Below are positions 1 to 9,116 of a stretch of 64,000 nucleotides of DNA, piece after piece. Made by a program: the position numbers and the translations under genes. The notes beneath the pieces are model-generated. The model was not told the origin of the DNA, did not search any database, and saw only the letters and a program-made list of their open reading frames with translations. The DNA lies in assembly GCA_038254545.1 (NCBI GenBank), contig JBBSGB010000003.1, forward strand, positions 95,090-159,089, given 5' to 3'. Every line of letters starts with the position of its first letter. The first letter of the stretch is position 1. This DNA is from CAHJXF01 sp038254545 (GTDB taxonomy: Bacteria; Pseudomonadota; Gammaproteobacteria; Burkholderiales; Burkholderiaceae_D).

Positions 1-86
1 CGATCGTTTCGTGGATCGCTTCCGACGAGGGGGGCTACGCGACGGGTGCGGACTTCTCGTTGAACGGTGGGCTGCACATGGGGTGA
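1..86 (+). CDS. phaB: Acetoacetyl-CoA reductase, C-terminal end (partial)
   Basis: Only the last 27 codons are inside the window (frame beginning at base 3, stop TGA at 84-86). The tail reads ASDEGGYATGADFSLNGGLHMG, which is the typical end of the short-chain dehydrogenases of the PhaB type, where the closing GG-HM residues are characteristic. Such enzymes reduce acetoacetyl-CoA to 3-hydroxybutyryl-CoA with NADPH in the cytoplasm, for polyhydroxybutyrate synthesis. The catalytic Ser-Tyr-Lys residues lie outside the window. A FabG-type paralogue cannot be fully excluded from so short a piece. Confidence 0.8.
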   Translation, partial: IVSWIASDEGGYATGADFSLNGGLHMG

Positions 87-152
87 CGAGCGGTCGATGA
101 CGCGGGGGCGGTTCGAGATCGCGCGCGATCGGCTCCGCAGTCGGCTCTGCAG

Positions 153-893
153 TCAGCTCAACTCGAAGCCGCGGCCGAACAGATCGGTCAACGCGCGACG
201 CCCTTGCGCGCTGACCGACAGCGCGCGTGAATCGGGCACGCGGGCGATCCACCGCTTCGCGATGAAGTGATCGAGCAGCCCGACCGCGAGCGGTCCGGCG
301 AAATGGTCGCGGCGCTCGGACCAATCGACGCAGGGGTAAACGATTCCGCGAGCGCCGCCGGGCGAGCTCGAAGATGAATTCGGCGATGACATGCCGGTCG
401 CGTCGAAGTCGAGTTTGCTCAACCACTGTCGGCCCGACTCGGCGAGTTGAAAACGGCCGTCGGCGAGGACCAGCACATCGCGCTCGATCAGCGCATCGTG
501 CAGATGCACGCCGAGCCTGCCGGCCAGGTGTCCATAACAACTGCGCGCTTCACGAAGCGGCCGATAAGCGGCCAGCGACCATTTGCCTCGACCGGGATCG
601 ACGGTCGTATCCCTTTCGGCAACGATCGCCAACGCCTCGAGCGCGTGCGCGATGTCGCCGTCGGCGAGCTTGAAATAGCGATGCCGCCCCTGCGCGCGCA
701 TGCTCACCAGTTCGGCGTCGAGCAACTTGGACAGATGCGCGCTGGCAGTCTGCGGCGTTACATCGACCGCGCGCGCGAGCTCGCCCGCGGTGGCGAGCGT
801 GCCGTCGAGCAGATGCGCGAGCATGCGTGCGCGGGTGGGGTCGCCGATGATGGATGCGATGCGCGCGAAGCGGGGTTCGGGGGTGGTCTTCAT
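153..893 (-). CDS. ArsR-family winged-helix transcriptional regulator
   Basis: A 246-residue protein starting MKTTPEPRF. The first ~90 residues are a clear ArsR-type winged helix: ASIIGDPTRARMLAHLLDG, then the recognition helix region TPQTASAHLSKLLDAELV and the wing QGRHRYFKLA. The C-terminal ~150 residues are longer than in classical ArsR metal sensors and contain a serine-rich linker (about residues 175-185) and a second helical part ending GRRALTDLFGRGFELS. An upstream in-frame start at 1022 exists, but it would overlap the divergent gene's promoter, and homology begins at the ATG at 893. It is divergent from the methyltransferase at 1031. No metal-binding cysteine pair is obvious, so the inducer is unknown. 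Confidence 0.85.
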   Translation of the reverse strand: MKTTPEPRFARIASIIGDPTRARMLAHLLDGTLATAGELARAVDVTPQTASAHLSKLLDAELVSMRAQGRHRYFKLADGDIAHALEALAIVAERDTTVDPGRGKWSLAAYRPLREARSCYGHLAGRLGVHLHDALIERDVLVLADGRFQLAESGRQWLSKLDFDATGMSSPNSSSSSPGGARGIVYPCVDWSERRDHFAGPLAVGLLDHFIAKRWIARVPDSRALSVSAQGRRALTDLFGRGFELS

Positions 894-1030
894 CGGGCTC
901 TCATAAGTGGATTCGACGCGGCAACGCGTGGGGGCGATCATCTCGCGCCGTGCGTCGTGATGCTTCGTCTCGTATCGAAGTGTCGCGTCCGTGACGCAGC
1001 GTCGAAAAGCCGGCCCGTACAATTCTGCCC

Positions 1031-2047
1031 GTGACCGACCTTTCCCATTTTCAGAATCGTCTTGCGAAGAACGCGCGCCATCTGCGCAAGTGGGCCGGGC
1101 GCTCGGACATCCATGCGTACCGCATCTATGACCGCGATGTCCCCGAGTTTCCGCTGATCATCGATCGCTTCGATGCGGCGGCGGTCGATAGTCCTGACGC
1201 GACAGAAACCTGGCTGCAACTGCAGGAGGTCGATACCGGATGGCAGCAGACGCCTGCGGAACATCGCGAGTGGATGGACCACGTGATCGACTCCGCAGTC
1301 GAGACGCTCACCGTCGAACGTGACCGCATAGTGGTCAAGCATCGGGCGCGACAACGCGTGAAGGGCGAGAAGTCGGCGCAGCATCTGCCCACTGGTTGTG
1401 ACGAAGCCGATCTGATCGTACGCGAGGGCGGCCATCGCTTTCTCGTCAACCTCCACGGCTATCTCGACACCGGCCTGTTTCTCGATCATCGCGAAACGCG
1501 TGCGATGGTGGGGGCGCGCGCGCAGGGCAGGCGCTTCATGAATCTGTTTGCCTATACGGCAAGCTTCACCGTCTATGCGGCCAAGGCCGGCGCGCGCACG
1601 TCGGAAAGCATCGACCTCTCGAACACCTATTGCGACTGGGCCGAGCGCAATCTGCGCCTGAATCGCATCGACTTCGCGCGGCATCGCGTGATTCGCGCCG
1701 ACGTCTTCACGTGGCTGCGCCACGCTGTGACCGCATTCGAAGCAGGCGATCGGGACGCGGTCGACCTGATCGTGCTCGATCCGCCGACCTTCTCCAATTC
1801 GAAGGCGATGCAGGGCATCCTCGACGTGCAGCGCGATCATCCGTGGCTGATCCGGCAATGCCTCGCATTGCTAGCGCCAGGCGGAGAACTGTTCTTCTCG
1901 ACCAATCTGCGCAGCTTCGAGCTCGACGCGTTGATCCAGCAGCGCGCGCACTTTGTCGAGATCGGTGACAAGACCGTGCCCGAAGACTTTCGCGATCGGC
2001 GCGTCCATCGCTGCTGGCACATCACGCATCCCGGGACCGCACGATGA
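1031..2047 (+). CDS. Class I SAM-dependent rRNA methyltransferase, RlmK-like
   Basis: A 338-residue cytoplasmic methyltransferase. The SAM-binding motif I region is FMNLFAYTASFTVYAAKAGA (around residue 160), followed by WAERNLRLN, and the catalytic/base-flipping region is VLDPPTFSNSK (around residue 253). This pattern matches the C-terminal RlmK half of the bifunctional RlmKL enzyme, which methylates N7 of G2069 in 23S rRNA in E. coli. Here it is a free-standing protein without the RlmL half or an N-terminal THUMP domain. It is translationally coupled to the next gene by an ATGA overlap. The target base is inferred from the family only. Confidence 0.8.
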   Translation: MTDLSHFQNRLAKNARHLRKWAGRSDIHAYRIYDRDVPEFPLIIDRFDAAAVDSPDATETWLQLQEVDTGWQQTPAEHREWMDHVIDSAVETLTVERDRIVVKHRARQRVKGEKSAQHLPTGCDEADLIVREGGHRFLVNLHGYLDTGLFLDHRETRAMVGARAQGRRFMNLFAYTASFTVYAAKAGARTSESIDLSNTYCDWAERNLRLNRIDFARHRVIRADVFTWLRHAVTAFEAGDRDAVDLIVLDPPTFSNSKAMQGILDVQRDHPWLIRQCLALLAPGGELFFSTNLRSFELDALIQQRAHFVEIGDKTVPEDFRDRRVHRCWHITHPGTAR

Positions 2048-2448
2048 GCACGAATATCTTCACCTATGGCTCGCTGATGTTTCCCGAGGTGTGGACGCGC
2101 GTGGTCGCAGGCAACTATCGATCGGTGCGCGCACGGCTGGATGGCCATGCGCGCTTCGAGGTGCGCGACCAGACCTATCCCGGTATGGTCGCAGAGGAGG
2201 GCTCGTCGGTAGAAGGCGTGCTGTACCTGGAGGTGGACGATGCCGACCTCGCGCGGCTCGACCATTTCGAAGGCGACGACTACGTGCGCGCGTCGCTCGA
2301 GCTTGCGTGCGATGACGGCGTCGCACGTGGAGCCCAGACCTATCTCTATCGCCTGACGGACTGCCTGCTCAAGACCTCGTGGCAACCCGACGCGTTCGCG
2401 ATGCAGCGATTCCTGGACACGTATTGCCGCGACAAGCTGGATCGATGA
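2044..2448 (+). CDS. Gamma-glutamylcyclotransferase / AIG2-like protein
   Basis: A 134-residue protein beginning with the AIG2/GGCT hallmark FTYGSLMFPEVW, which forms the substrate loop, and carrying a compact VEGVLYLEVDD and LDHFEGDDYVR core. Members act on gamma-glutamyl amines or gamma-glutamyl amino acids and release 5-oxoproline, but many bacterial members have no assigned substrate. The start overlaps the methyltransferase stop (ATGA), and its own stop overlaps the start of the flavoprotein gene in the same manner, so the three genes form one operon. Confidence 0.8.
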   Translation: MSTNIFTYGSLMFPEVWTRVVAGNYRSVRARLDGHARFEVRDQTYPGMVAEEGSSVEGVLYLEVDDADLARLDHFEGDDYVRASLELACDDGVARGAQTYLYRLTDCLLKTSWQPDAFAMQRFLDTYCRDKLDR

Positions 2449-3652
2449 CCGAGCGCTTCGATGTCGCGGTGATCGGCGCGGGTGCGCGGGCATGATGTGC
2501 GCGGCCGTGGCTGGACAGCGTGGGCGCTCCGTAGTCCTGCTCGATCATGCGCACAAGCTGGCCGAGAAGATCCGAATCTCCGGCGGCGGCCGATGCAATT
2601 TCACAAACCGCGATGTCGGCATCGGGAATTTTCTTTCGGAGAACCCGGACTTCGCGCGCGCCGCGCTGGCGCGGTACACGCCGCGCGACTTCGTCGACCT
2701 CGTCAAGCGCCATCGCATCGGCTATCACGAGAAGCATCGCGGCCAGCTCTTCTGTGACGAGGCGAGCGAACGCATCATTGCGATGCTGGTGGCCGAATGC
2801 GATGCGGGGAACGTCGAATGGCGGCGGCCGGTGCGCATCGCCGGTGTCGGTGTGGAGACGCTGGCCGGTGCGCAATGTTTTCGCATCGACACGGATGCGG
2901 GCGTGCTTCATGCGGAACGCGTCGTGATCGCCACAGGCGGGCTGTCGATCCCCAAGATCGGCGCGAGCGATTTCGCGTACCGCGTCGCCAAAAGCTTCGG
3001 CATGCGCGTGATCGAGCCGCGGCCGGCGCTGGTTCCGCTGACCTTTGCCGCAGATCTGTGGGCGCCGTTTGCGGCATTGAGCGGCGTCGCGCTCGAAGTC
3101 GATATTCGCTGCGACGGCGGGATCGCCCCCGGTCGATTTCGCGAGGACCTGCTGATCACGCATCGCGGCGTATCCGGTCCGGCGGTGCTGCAGATCTCGA
3201 ACTACTGGAAGCCGGGCACGCCGATCGCCATCGACCTCGTGCCGTCGCTGGATCTGGCGAGCGCGCTTCTGGAGAGCAAGGACACGTCGCGGCAGAGCCT
3301 CTCGCAGGTGCTTGCCGCCCATTTGCCCAGGCGCCTTGCTGCGCAATGGCTGACGATCGTCGCGCCAACCGAGGACCGCCGCATCGCGGAGATCTCCAAC
3401 GCTGCAATCAAGAGCCTGGCCGATGGCCTGGAGCACTGGACGCTGACGCCCGATGGCACCGAAGGTTTCCGAAAGGCGGAGGTCACCGGCGGTGGCGTCG
3501 ATACTCGCGAGCTCTCGCAACGAACGCTGGAAGCCACCCGCGTGCCGGGTCTGTACGTCATCGGCGAAGCGGTCGATGTCACCGGCTGGCTGGGTGGCTA
3601 CAACTTCCAGTGGGCTTGGGCGTCGGGGTTCGCGGCGGGGCAGGCTGTGTGA
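2445..3652 (+). pseudogene. HI0933/YhiN-family NAD(P)/FAD-dependent oxidoreductase, frameshifted at the N terminus
   Basis: From the ATG at 2445 the frame reads MTERFDVAVIGAGA and then hits TGA at 2493. The frame one base over continues without break from about 2486 as AGMMCAAVAGQRG to the stop at 3652. Adding one base near 2486 restores the expected GAGAAG dinucleotide-binding motif and a protein of about 402 residues, the usual length for this family. Other family marks are intact: ISGGGRCNFTN, VIATGGLSIPKIGASD, and the C-terminal GEAVDVTGWLGGYNFQWAWASG. Initiation at the ATG at 2492 would give 386 residues lacking the FAD-binding GxGxxG. Either the gene is broken or the base was lost in sequencing. 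Confidence 0.8.
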
Positions 3653-3783
3653 TTGCGCGTACGGGACGGGTGCCGCTGCTCGGATCGGGTCCATGGTGCG
3701 GTTTCTTTTTTCACCGAACTCAGCTAGACTCGCGGGCTTCGCTTTGTCCAACCTGGCTTTTTGCCTCTCCACCAGCCCTATCG

Positions 3784-3996
3784 ATGCCGACTGTACGCCT
3801 CAAGGAAAACGAACCTTTCGAAGTCGCCCTGCGCCGCTTCAAGCGCACGATTGAAAAGACCGGCCTGCTCACCGAACTGCGCGCACGCGAGTTCTACGAG
3901 AAGCCCACCGCCGAGCGCAAGCGTAAGCTCGCCGCCGCGGTGAAGCGTCACTACAAGCGCCTTCGCAGCCAGCAGCTCCCGAAAAAAATGTATTGA
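3784..3996 (+). CDS. rpsU: 30S ribosomal protein S21
   Basis: A 70-residue basic protein, MPTVRLKENEPFEVALRRF, with the S21 body FKRTIEKTGLLTELRAREFYEKP and the basic C-terminal tail KRHYKRLRSQQLPKKMY. S21 sits on the 30S platform near the anti-Shine-Dalgarno region and aids initiation. It is the first gene of the rpsU-yqeY-dnaG-rpoD macromolecular-synthesis block. A hairpin terminator follows 67 bases after the stop, consistent with the known uncoupling of rpsU from the downstream genes in this operon. Confidence 0.97.
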   Translation: MPTVRLKENEPFEVALRRFKRTIEKTGLLTELRAREFYEKPTAERKRKLAAAVKRHYKRLRSQQLPKKMY

Positions 3997-4062
3997 GCCG
4001 GTGCGGGCCTTCGGTCCGCGTCTGTACTGCAGTTCGAACATTTGCAGTTTTTCATTGTCACG

Positions 4063-4096
4063 AGCCCGCTCCGGCGCCTGCCGCAGCGGGCTTTTG
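4063..4096 (+). terminator. Intrinsic terminator or attenuator after rpsU
   Basis: The 8-base arms AGCCCGCT (4063-4070) and AGCGGGCT (4085-4092) pair perfectly around a GC-rich 14-base loop and run into a short T stretch. Placement between rpsU and yqeY fits partial termination that makes rpsU more abundant than dnaG and rpoD. Confidence 0.7.
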
Positions 4097-4126
4097 TATT
4101 CGCTCCATCGATGGAAGGAGATTCGG

Positions 4127-4573
4127 ATGAGCCTTCAGGAACGCGTTACCGAAGACATGAAGAACGCCATGCGCGCGAAGGACAGCGTGCGGCTGACCAC
4201 GATCCGCATGCTGACCGCGGCGATCAAGCAGAAGGAAGTCGACGAGCGCGTCACGCTGACCGATGCGGACGTGCTCGCGATCGTCGACAAGCTGGTCAAG
4301 CAGCGCCGCGATTCGATCGCGCAATTCGAGAAGGGCGCGCGCCCCGATCTCGCCGCAAAGGAAAAGACCGAGATCGAGGTGCTCTCGGTCTACTTGCCCA
4401 AGGCGCTCACCGAAGCGGAAATCAACGACGAGATCGCCGGAACCATCGCGACGCTCGGCGCGAGTGGCCCCCAGGCGATGGGCAAGGTCATGGCCGAACT
4501 CAGGCCGCGCCTGGCCGGACGTGCGGACATGACGCGCGTCTCGGCGTTGGTCAAGGCCGCGCTGGCGGCGTAA
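4127..4573 (+). CDS. yqeY: GatB/YqeY domain-containing protein
   Basis: A 148-residue, mostly helical cytoplasmic protein starting MSLQERVTEDMKNAMRAKD, preceded by a good ribosome site (AAGGAG, 6 bases before ATG). It contains the YqeY signature RLTTIRMLTAAIKQKEVDER and the C-terminal MGKVMAELRPRLAGRADM, which resembles the tail domain of the GatB amidotransferase subunit. It is thought to bind tRNA or assist tRNA-dependent amidation, but its exact role is not established. Its place between rpsU and dnaG is typical of beta- and alphaproteobacteria. Confidence 0.93.
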   Translation: MSLQERVTEDMKNAMRAKDSVRLTTIRMLTAAIKQKEVDERVTLTDADVLAIVDKLVKQRRDSIAQFEKGARPDLAAKEKTEIEVLSVYLPKALTEAEINDEIAGTIATLGASGPQAMGKVMAELRPRLAGRADMTRVSALVKAALAA

Positions 4574-4619
4574 CCCTGGCACTGCGCCTCCGCATCGCCC
4601 ATTCCACGATAGCGCCGTC

Positions 4620-6533
4620 GTGATCCCGCAGTCATTCATCGACGATCTGCTGCAACGGGTCGACGTGCACGACGTGGTCGGTCGTTATGTGAAGTTGAAG
4701 AAGGCCGGCGCCAACTACCTCGGCCTCTGTCCTTTCCACAACGAGAAGTCACCGTCGTTCACGGTCAGCCCGACCAAGCAGTTCTATCACTGCTTCGGCT
4801 GCGGCGTTCACGGAACCGCGATCAGTTTCCTGATCGAGTACAGCGGGCTGAGTTTTCCCGAAGCGGTACGCGAGCTCGCGCAATCGGTCGGCATGACGGT
4901 CCCCGACACGCGCGAGGCACGTCAGGGGTCTTCGAGCGGTGCGCCGTCGGATGCATCCACAGAGGGGGGCGGCCCATCGTCAGGTGAAATGCGATCGAAA
5001 TCTTCCGCGATCATCGAAGCCCTCGAGAGTGCGACGGCCTGGTACCGCAATGCCCTGCGCCATTCGGAGCGCGCGATCGCCTATCTCAAGAAGCGAGGAC
5101 TCACAGGAGAGATCGCCGCGCGCTTCGGCATGGGCTACGCCCCCGATGGCTGGAACAATTTGCGCGAGGCCTTCGAGGACTATCGCCATCCGGTGCTGGT
5201 CGACGCGGGTCTGGTGATCGCGAAGGACGGCACATCGGGTTCGAACGAGCACGATGCAACCGACACGACACGCCTCTACGATCGCTTTCGCGACCGGGTC
5301 ATGTTTCCGATCCGAAACCCGAGGGGACGCGTGATCGGGTTCGGCGGCCGCATCATCGACGAAGGCGAACCCAAGTACCTCAACTCTCCCGAAACCGCCG
5401 TATTCGTCAAAGGCTCCGAACTCTACGGGCTGTTCGAGGCGCGGCAGGCGATACGCGAGCAGGGCTTCGCACTCGTCGTCGAGGGCTACATGGACGTGGT
5501 CGCGCTGGCGCAACTCGGCGTTGCCAATGCCGTCGCTACGTTGGGCACAGCTTGCACGTCCGAGCACGTGCGCAAGCTCTTGCGGCAGACCGATCGCATC
5601 ACTTTCAGCTTCGACGGCGACGCGGCCGGAAAGCGCGCGGCATGGCGCGCGCTCGAGGCGTCGCTGGCGTTCGCAGCCGACGACAAGGCGTTCTCCTTTC
5701 TGTTCCTGCCGGTGGAGCACGACCCGGACAGCTATATCCGGGAACACGGGCGCGAACGCTTCATCGAATTCGTCCAGCGCGCGCTGCCGCTGTCAGAATA
5801 CCTGCTCTCCGAACTCGCGCGCGACAACAACCTGGGCAACGCCGAGGGGAGAGCGAAGGCGCTCTTCGACGCGCGGCCGCTGGTCAAGGCCTTGCCGGCC
5901 GGCGCCTTGCGGATGCAGATCATCCGATCGCTTGCCGCAGCGACTGGCGCGACGGTCGAAGAAATTCTCGACTCGTTTCAACTGGTCGATGCGCCGCGAT
6001 CACGGCGCGCGCATATGCGGCGCATCGAGCGCAAGGCACCGCAAGAGCTGGTGCAGCGGGCGCTGAGCGCGCTGATCATGTATCCCGCACATACGCATGC
6101 CCTGTCGAGCTCCGATATCGAGACGCTGGAACAGGCGGCCGGCGAATCGCGCGATCTGATCGTCGAAACCATCGCTGCTGCAAAGGCGGGCGGGCCGGCC
6201 GTCGATTTCATCGCGATGTCGGATGCGCTGCGCGAGTCGCCGAACATGGAGGTTTACGAGGGCCTGATGCAGGACATCCTTCGCGTGGACGAGTACAAGC
6301 GTGACCTGCTGCTCGACGATGCCGATGATCCGGCACAGGCGGCGCGGCGCCAGGAGCAACAGACGCTGCGCGCCCGCGAACTTCGTTACGTGATTCTCAA
6401 GATGCAAGATCGGGGAATTGTTGCCGAACTCGCGCGAATCTCTTCGTCAGGTCTTGCGGGAGCCGACGCAGCCGCCAACTATCAGCGCTTGTTCGAAGAG
6501 CAGAAGCGCATCCGCCAAAAGCTCGATGAATAG
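4620..6533 (+). CDS. dnaG: DNA primase
   Basis: A 637-residue primase that makes RNA primers at the replication fork and contacts DnaB helicase. The N-terminal CHC2 zinc finger is visible with Cys37, His40, Cys58 and Cys61 (LCPFHNEKSPSF and YHCFGCGVHG). The TOPRIM catalytic core has VVEGYMDVVAL and SFDGDAAGKRAAWRAL, which carry the metal-binding acidic residues. The C-terminal helical part after about residue 460 is the helicase-interaction domain. It starts with GTG at 4620, set by alignment to the conserved IPQSFIDDLLQRVD start. It lies 46 bases after yqeY in the macromolecular-synthesis operon. Confidence 0.97.
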   Translation: MIPQSFIDDLLQRVDVHDVVGRYVKLKKAGANYLGLCPFHNEKSPSFTVSPTKQFYHCFGCGVHGTAISFLIEYSGLSFPEAVRELAQSVGMTVPDTREARQGSSSGAPSDASTEGGGPSSGEMRSKSSAIIEALESATAWYRNALRHSERAIAYLKKRGLTGEIAARFGMGYAPDGWNNLREAFEDYRHPVLVDAGLVIAKDGTSGSNEHDATDTTRLYDRFRDRVMFPIRNPRGRVIGFGGRIIDEGEPKYLNSPETAVFVKGSELYGLFEARQAIREQGFALVVEGYMDVVALAQLGVANAVATLGTACTSEHVRKLLRQTDRITFSFDGDAAGKRAAWRALEASLAFAADDKAFSFLFLPVEHDPDSYIREHGRERFIEFVQRALPLSEYLLSELARDNNLGNAEGRAKALFDARPLVKALPAGALRMQIIRSLAAATGATVEEILDSFQLVDAPRSRRAHMRRIERKAPQELVQRALSALIMYPAHTHALSSSDIETLEQAAGESRDLIVETIAAAKAGGPAVDFIAMSDALRESPNMEVYEGLMQDILRVDEYKRDLLLDDADDPAQAARRQEQQTLRARELRYVILKMQDRGIVAELARISSSGLAGADAAANYQRLFEEQKRIRQKLDE

Positions 6534-6733
6534 ATTTTTCTGAGCGCATCCCGGGCGGATGCCGTCTAATGCTGATAAAATATACGGTTTGCCGTTGCTC
6601 GCAGAAGGCCCTCCGCGAAGAACGCATTTCCCCACAAGTTTTCGCCCGGCCATCCGATGAAACGGCGCGATGCGACCCCATCTGAAACGTTGACCCGCTT
6701 TGCGGGGTCGTATAGCGAACAGCAAGGACTTTT
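6534..6733 (+). promoter_or_regulatory. rpoD leader and probable internal promoter
   Basis: The 200-base gap before rpoD contains a -10-like TAAAAT at 6576-6581 in a locally AT-rich stretch. No good -35 is visible, so the promoter is only a candidate. Near the gene there is a hairpin GACCCGC-TTT-GCGGGGTC (about 6691-6709), then the ribosome site AAGGAC ahead of the ATG at 6734. Separate promoters for rpoD inside the rpsU-dnaG-rpoD operon are known in other proteobacteria. Confidence 0.4.
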
Positions 6734-8929
6734 ATGCCGCAGTCAATTTCTAAAAAAACCTCCACTCCTGCCGTGAAGACGCCGGCGCCGCAACTTCGCG
6801 TCGTGCCCAAGGGTGCCGCCAAGACGCCTTTGGTCGCCAAGGGGATGCCCGCGCCTATCGCGATCCCTGTGGGCAAGGCGGCAACGCCAGTCGATCCCGC
6901 CAAGCCGCCTACGGCAGTGGGCGCAAAGCCGGCCGTCAAGGTGTCCGGACCGAACGACAAGCTCAAGGCGCGCGAGCGCAAGGCCAAGGAAAAGGCCTTC
7001 CTGCGCGAAGCCCTGGCCGCCCGTCAGCCGGGTACCGAGGAAGAGCTCGAAGCCCGTCGCACCAAGCTCAAGACGCTGATCAAGCTCGGCAAGGAGCGCG
7101 GTTTCCTCACGTACGCCGAGATCAACGACCACCTGCCCGACGACGTGGTCGATGCCGAGGCGATCGAAGGCATCATCGGCACGTTCAACGACATGGGGAT
7201 CGCGGTCTACGACCAGGCGCCCGACGCCGAGACGCTGCTGATCAACGACAACGCGCCGGTCGCCACCAGCGACGACGACGCCGAGGAAGAAGCCGAAGCC
7301 GCGCTGTCCACGGTGGACTCCGAGTTCGGTCGCACCACCGATCCGGTGCGCATGTACATGCGCGAGATGGGCTCGGTCGAGCTCCTGACGCGCGAAGGCG
7401 AGATCGAGATCGCCAAGCGCATCGAAGACGGCTTGAAGCACATGATCATGTCGATCGCCGCATGCCCCACCACGATCGCCGAAATCCTCGGCATGTCCGA
7501 GAAAATCAAGATCGACGAGATGCGCATCGACGAAGTCGTCGATGGCCTGATCGATCCGAATGCGCCGCCCGAGCCCGAGAAATTCAGCCGGCCGGCGCCA
7601 CCACCGATCGTGGTGGCTCCGTCCGATGAGGAGACCGAGGGTGGCGAAGAGGCCGCGAGCGACGAAGACCTGGACGTCGAAGACATCGCGGCGATCAATG
7701 CCAAGGCTCTCGAAGAACTCAAGCGCGGCGCACTCGTGAAGTTCGACGTCGTCGCGGTGCAGTTCGACAAGATGCGCCGCGCGTTCGAGAAGGAACGCGA
7801 CATCGGCACGCGCCCCTACGTCAAGGCGCAGGAAGCGATTTCCCACGAGTTGATGTCGATCCGCTTCACGGCCAAGATCGTCGAGAAGCTGTGCGACACC
7901 TTGCGTGCGCAGGTCGACGAGGCGCGCAGTTTTGAGCGCCAGATCCTCACCATCTCGGTCAACAAGGCCGGCATGCCGCGCCAGCATTTCATCCGTTCCT
8001 TCCCGGGCAACGAGACCAACCGGAAGTGGGTGGTGGGCGAAGTCAACGCGGGTCACGCGTACAGCGTCACGCTCGCGCGCAACGTGCCCGCAATCCAGGA
8101 ACTGCAGCAGAAGCTGGCCGACCTCGAATTGCGCGTGCTGTTGCCGTTGAAGGTCCTGCGCGACATCAACAAGCAGATGGCGACCGGCGAAGCCAAGGCG
8201 CGCAAGGCCAAGCGCGAAATGACCGAGGCCAACCTGCGGCTGGTGATCTCGATCGCGAAGAAGTACACCAACCGCGGCCTGCAGTTCCTCGACCTGATCC
8301 AGGAAGGCAACATCGGCCTGATGAAGGCGGTCGACAAGTTCGAATACCGCCGCGGCTACAAGTTCTCGACCTATGCGACGTGGTGGATCCGTCAGGCGAT
8401 CACGCGCTCGATCGCGGACCAGGCGCGCACGATCCGCATCCCGGTTCACATGATCGAGACGATCAACAAGATGAACCGCATCAGCCGGCAGATACTGCAG
8501 GAGACCGGCGCCGAGCCCGATCCGGCCACGCTCGCGATCAAGATGGAGATGCCCGAGGACAAGATCCGCAAGATCATGAAGATCTCGAAGGAGCCGATCT
8601 CGATGGAGACGCCGATCGGCGACGACGACGACTCGCATCTGGGCGACTTCATCGAAGATCAGAACACGCTGGCTCCCGCCGACGCGGCGCTCTACGCGAG
8701 CCTGCGCGACGTGACCAAGGACGTGCTCGACAGCCTCACGCCGCGCGAAGCGAAGGTCTTGCGCATGCGCTTCGGAATCGAGATGAGCACCGACCACACG
8801 CTGGAAGAAGTCGGCAAGCAGTTCGATGTGACGCGCGAACGCATACGACAGATCGAAGCCAAGGCGCTGCGCAAGCTGCGTCATCCGAGCCGCAGCGACA
8901 AGCTCAAGTCGTTCCTCGAAGGCAGCTGA
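6734..8929 (+). CDS. rpoD: RNA polymerase primary sigma factor (sigma-70)
   Basis: A 731-residue housekeeping sigma factor. After an unusually long Ala/Pro/Lys-rich N-terminal extension (about 85 residues) comes region 1.1 (LKTLIKLGKERGFLTYAEIN), then an acidic non-conserved insert, and region 1.2 (TDPVRMYMREMGSVELLTREG). Core regions 2.1-2.4 are MTEANLRLVISIAKKY, FLDLIQEGNIGLMKAVDKF and FSTYATWWIRQAITRSI. Region 4.2, which recognises the -35 box, is LEEVGKQFDVTRERIRQIEA. Length and order fit RpoD rather than RpoS or RpoH. It closes the macromolecular-synthesis block. Confidence 0.98.
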   Translation: MPQSISKKTSTPAVKTPAPQLRVVPKGAAKTPLVAKGMPAPIAIPVGKAATPVDPAKPPTAVGAKPAVKVSGPNDKLKARERKAKEKAFLREALAARQPGTEEELEARRTKLKTLIKLGKERGFLTYAEINDHLPDDVVDAEAIEGIIGTFNDMGIAVYDQAPDAETLLINDNAPVATSDDDAEEEAEAALSTVDSEFGRTTDPVRMYMREMGSVELLTREGEIEIAKRIEDGLKHMIMSIAACPTTIAEILGMSEKIKIDEMRIDEVVDGLIDPNAPPEPEKFSRPAPPPIVVAPSDEETEGGEEAASDEDLDVEDIAAINAKALEELKRGALVKFDVVAVQFDKMRRAFEKERDIGTRPYVKAQEAISHELMSIRFTAKIVEKLCDTLRAQVDEARSFERQILTISVNKAGMPRQHFIRSFPGNETNRKWVVGEVNAGHAYSVTLARNVPAIQELQQKLADLELRVLLPLKVLRDINKQMATGEAKARKAKREMTEANLRLVISIAKKYTNRGLQFLDLIQEGNIGLMKAVDKFEYRRGYKFSTYATWWIRQAITRSIADQARTIRIPVHMIETINKMNRISRQILQETGAEPDPATLAIKMEMPEDKIRKIMKISKEPISMETPIGDDDDSHLGDFIEDQNTLAPADAALYASLRDVTKDVLDSLTPREAKVLRMRFGIEMSTDHTLEEVGKQFDVTRERIRQIEAKALRKLRHPSRSDKLKSFLEGS

Positions 8930-8947
8930 GCGCCTTGCCTTTCGACC

Positions 8948-8976
8948 ATGCGCACGCCACACGGTGCGCATCGTTT
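8948..8976 (+). terminator. Probable terminator after rpoD
   Basis: A perfect 8-base stem (ATGCGCAC, 8948-8955, with GTGCGCAT, 8964-8971) lies 18 bases after the rpoD stop and is followed by a weak CGTTTG tail. The U-tract is poor, so the call is moderate. Confidence 0.45.
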
Positions 8977-9039
8977 GCTATGCCGCAGCGATCGCATCGG
9001 CGATGATCGACGCTTCACCCGCTTGCGTTCAACGACTTC

Positions 9040-9116
9040 GGGCCGTTAGCTCAGTTGGTTAGAGCAGTGGACTCATAATCCATTGGTCGCTGGTTCAAGC
9101 CCAGCACGGCCCACCA
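9040..9116 (+). tRNA. ileX: tRNA-Ile2 (CAT anticodon, reads AUA after lysidine modification)
   Basis: A 77-base cloverleaf with encoded CCA. The acceptor stem GGGCCGT pairs with ACGGCCC; the D arm is GCTC-AGTTGGTTA-GAGC; the anticodon loop is CTCATAA; the T arm is CTGG-TTCAAGC-CCAG. The anticodon is CAT, but the sequence is the isoleucine type that follows rpoD in many betaproteobacteria, not elongator Met (different acceptor) and not fMet (no GGG/CCC anticodon stem). TilS lysidylation of C34 would be needed for AUA decoding. Confidence 0.9.

Noticed and set aside
6743..8971. A 742-codon open frame antisense to rpoD
   Set aside because: It is a shadow of high-GC codon bias on the opposite strand, without family features or a ribosome site, while rpoD is certain.
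9040..9116. Elongator tRNA-Met for the CAT tRNA behind rpoD
   Set aside because: The acceptor stem GGGCCGT and the overall sequence are those of tRNA-Ile2, and its place after rpoD is typical of that gene.
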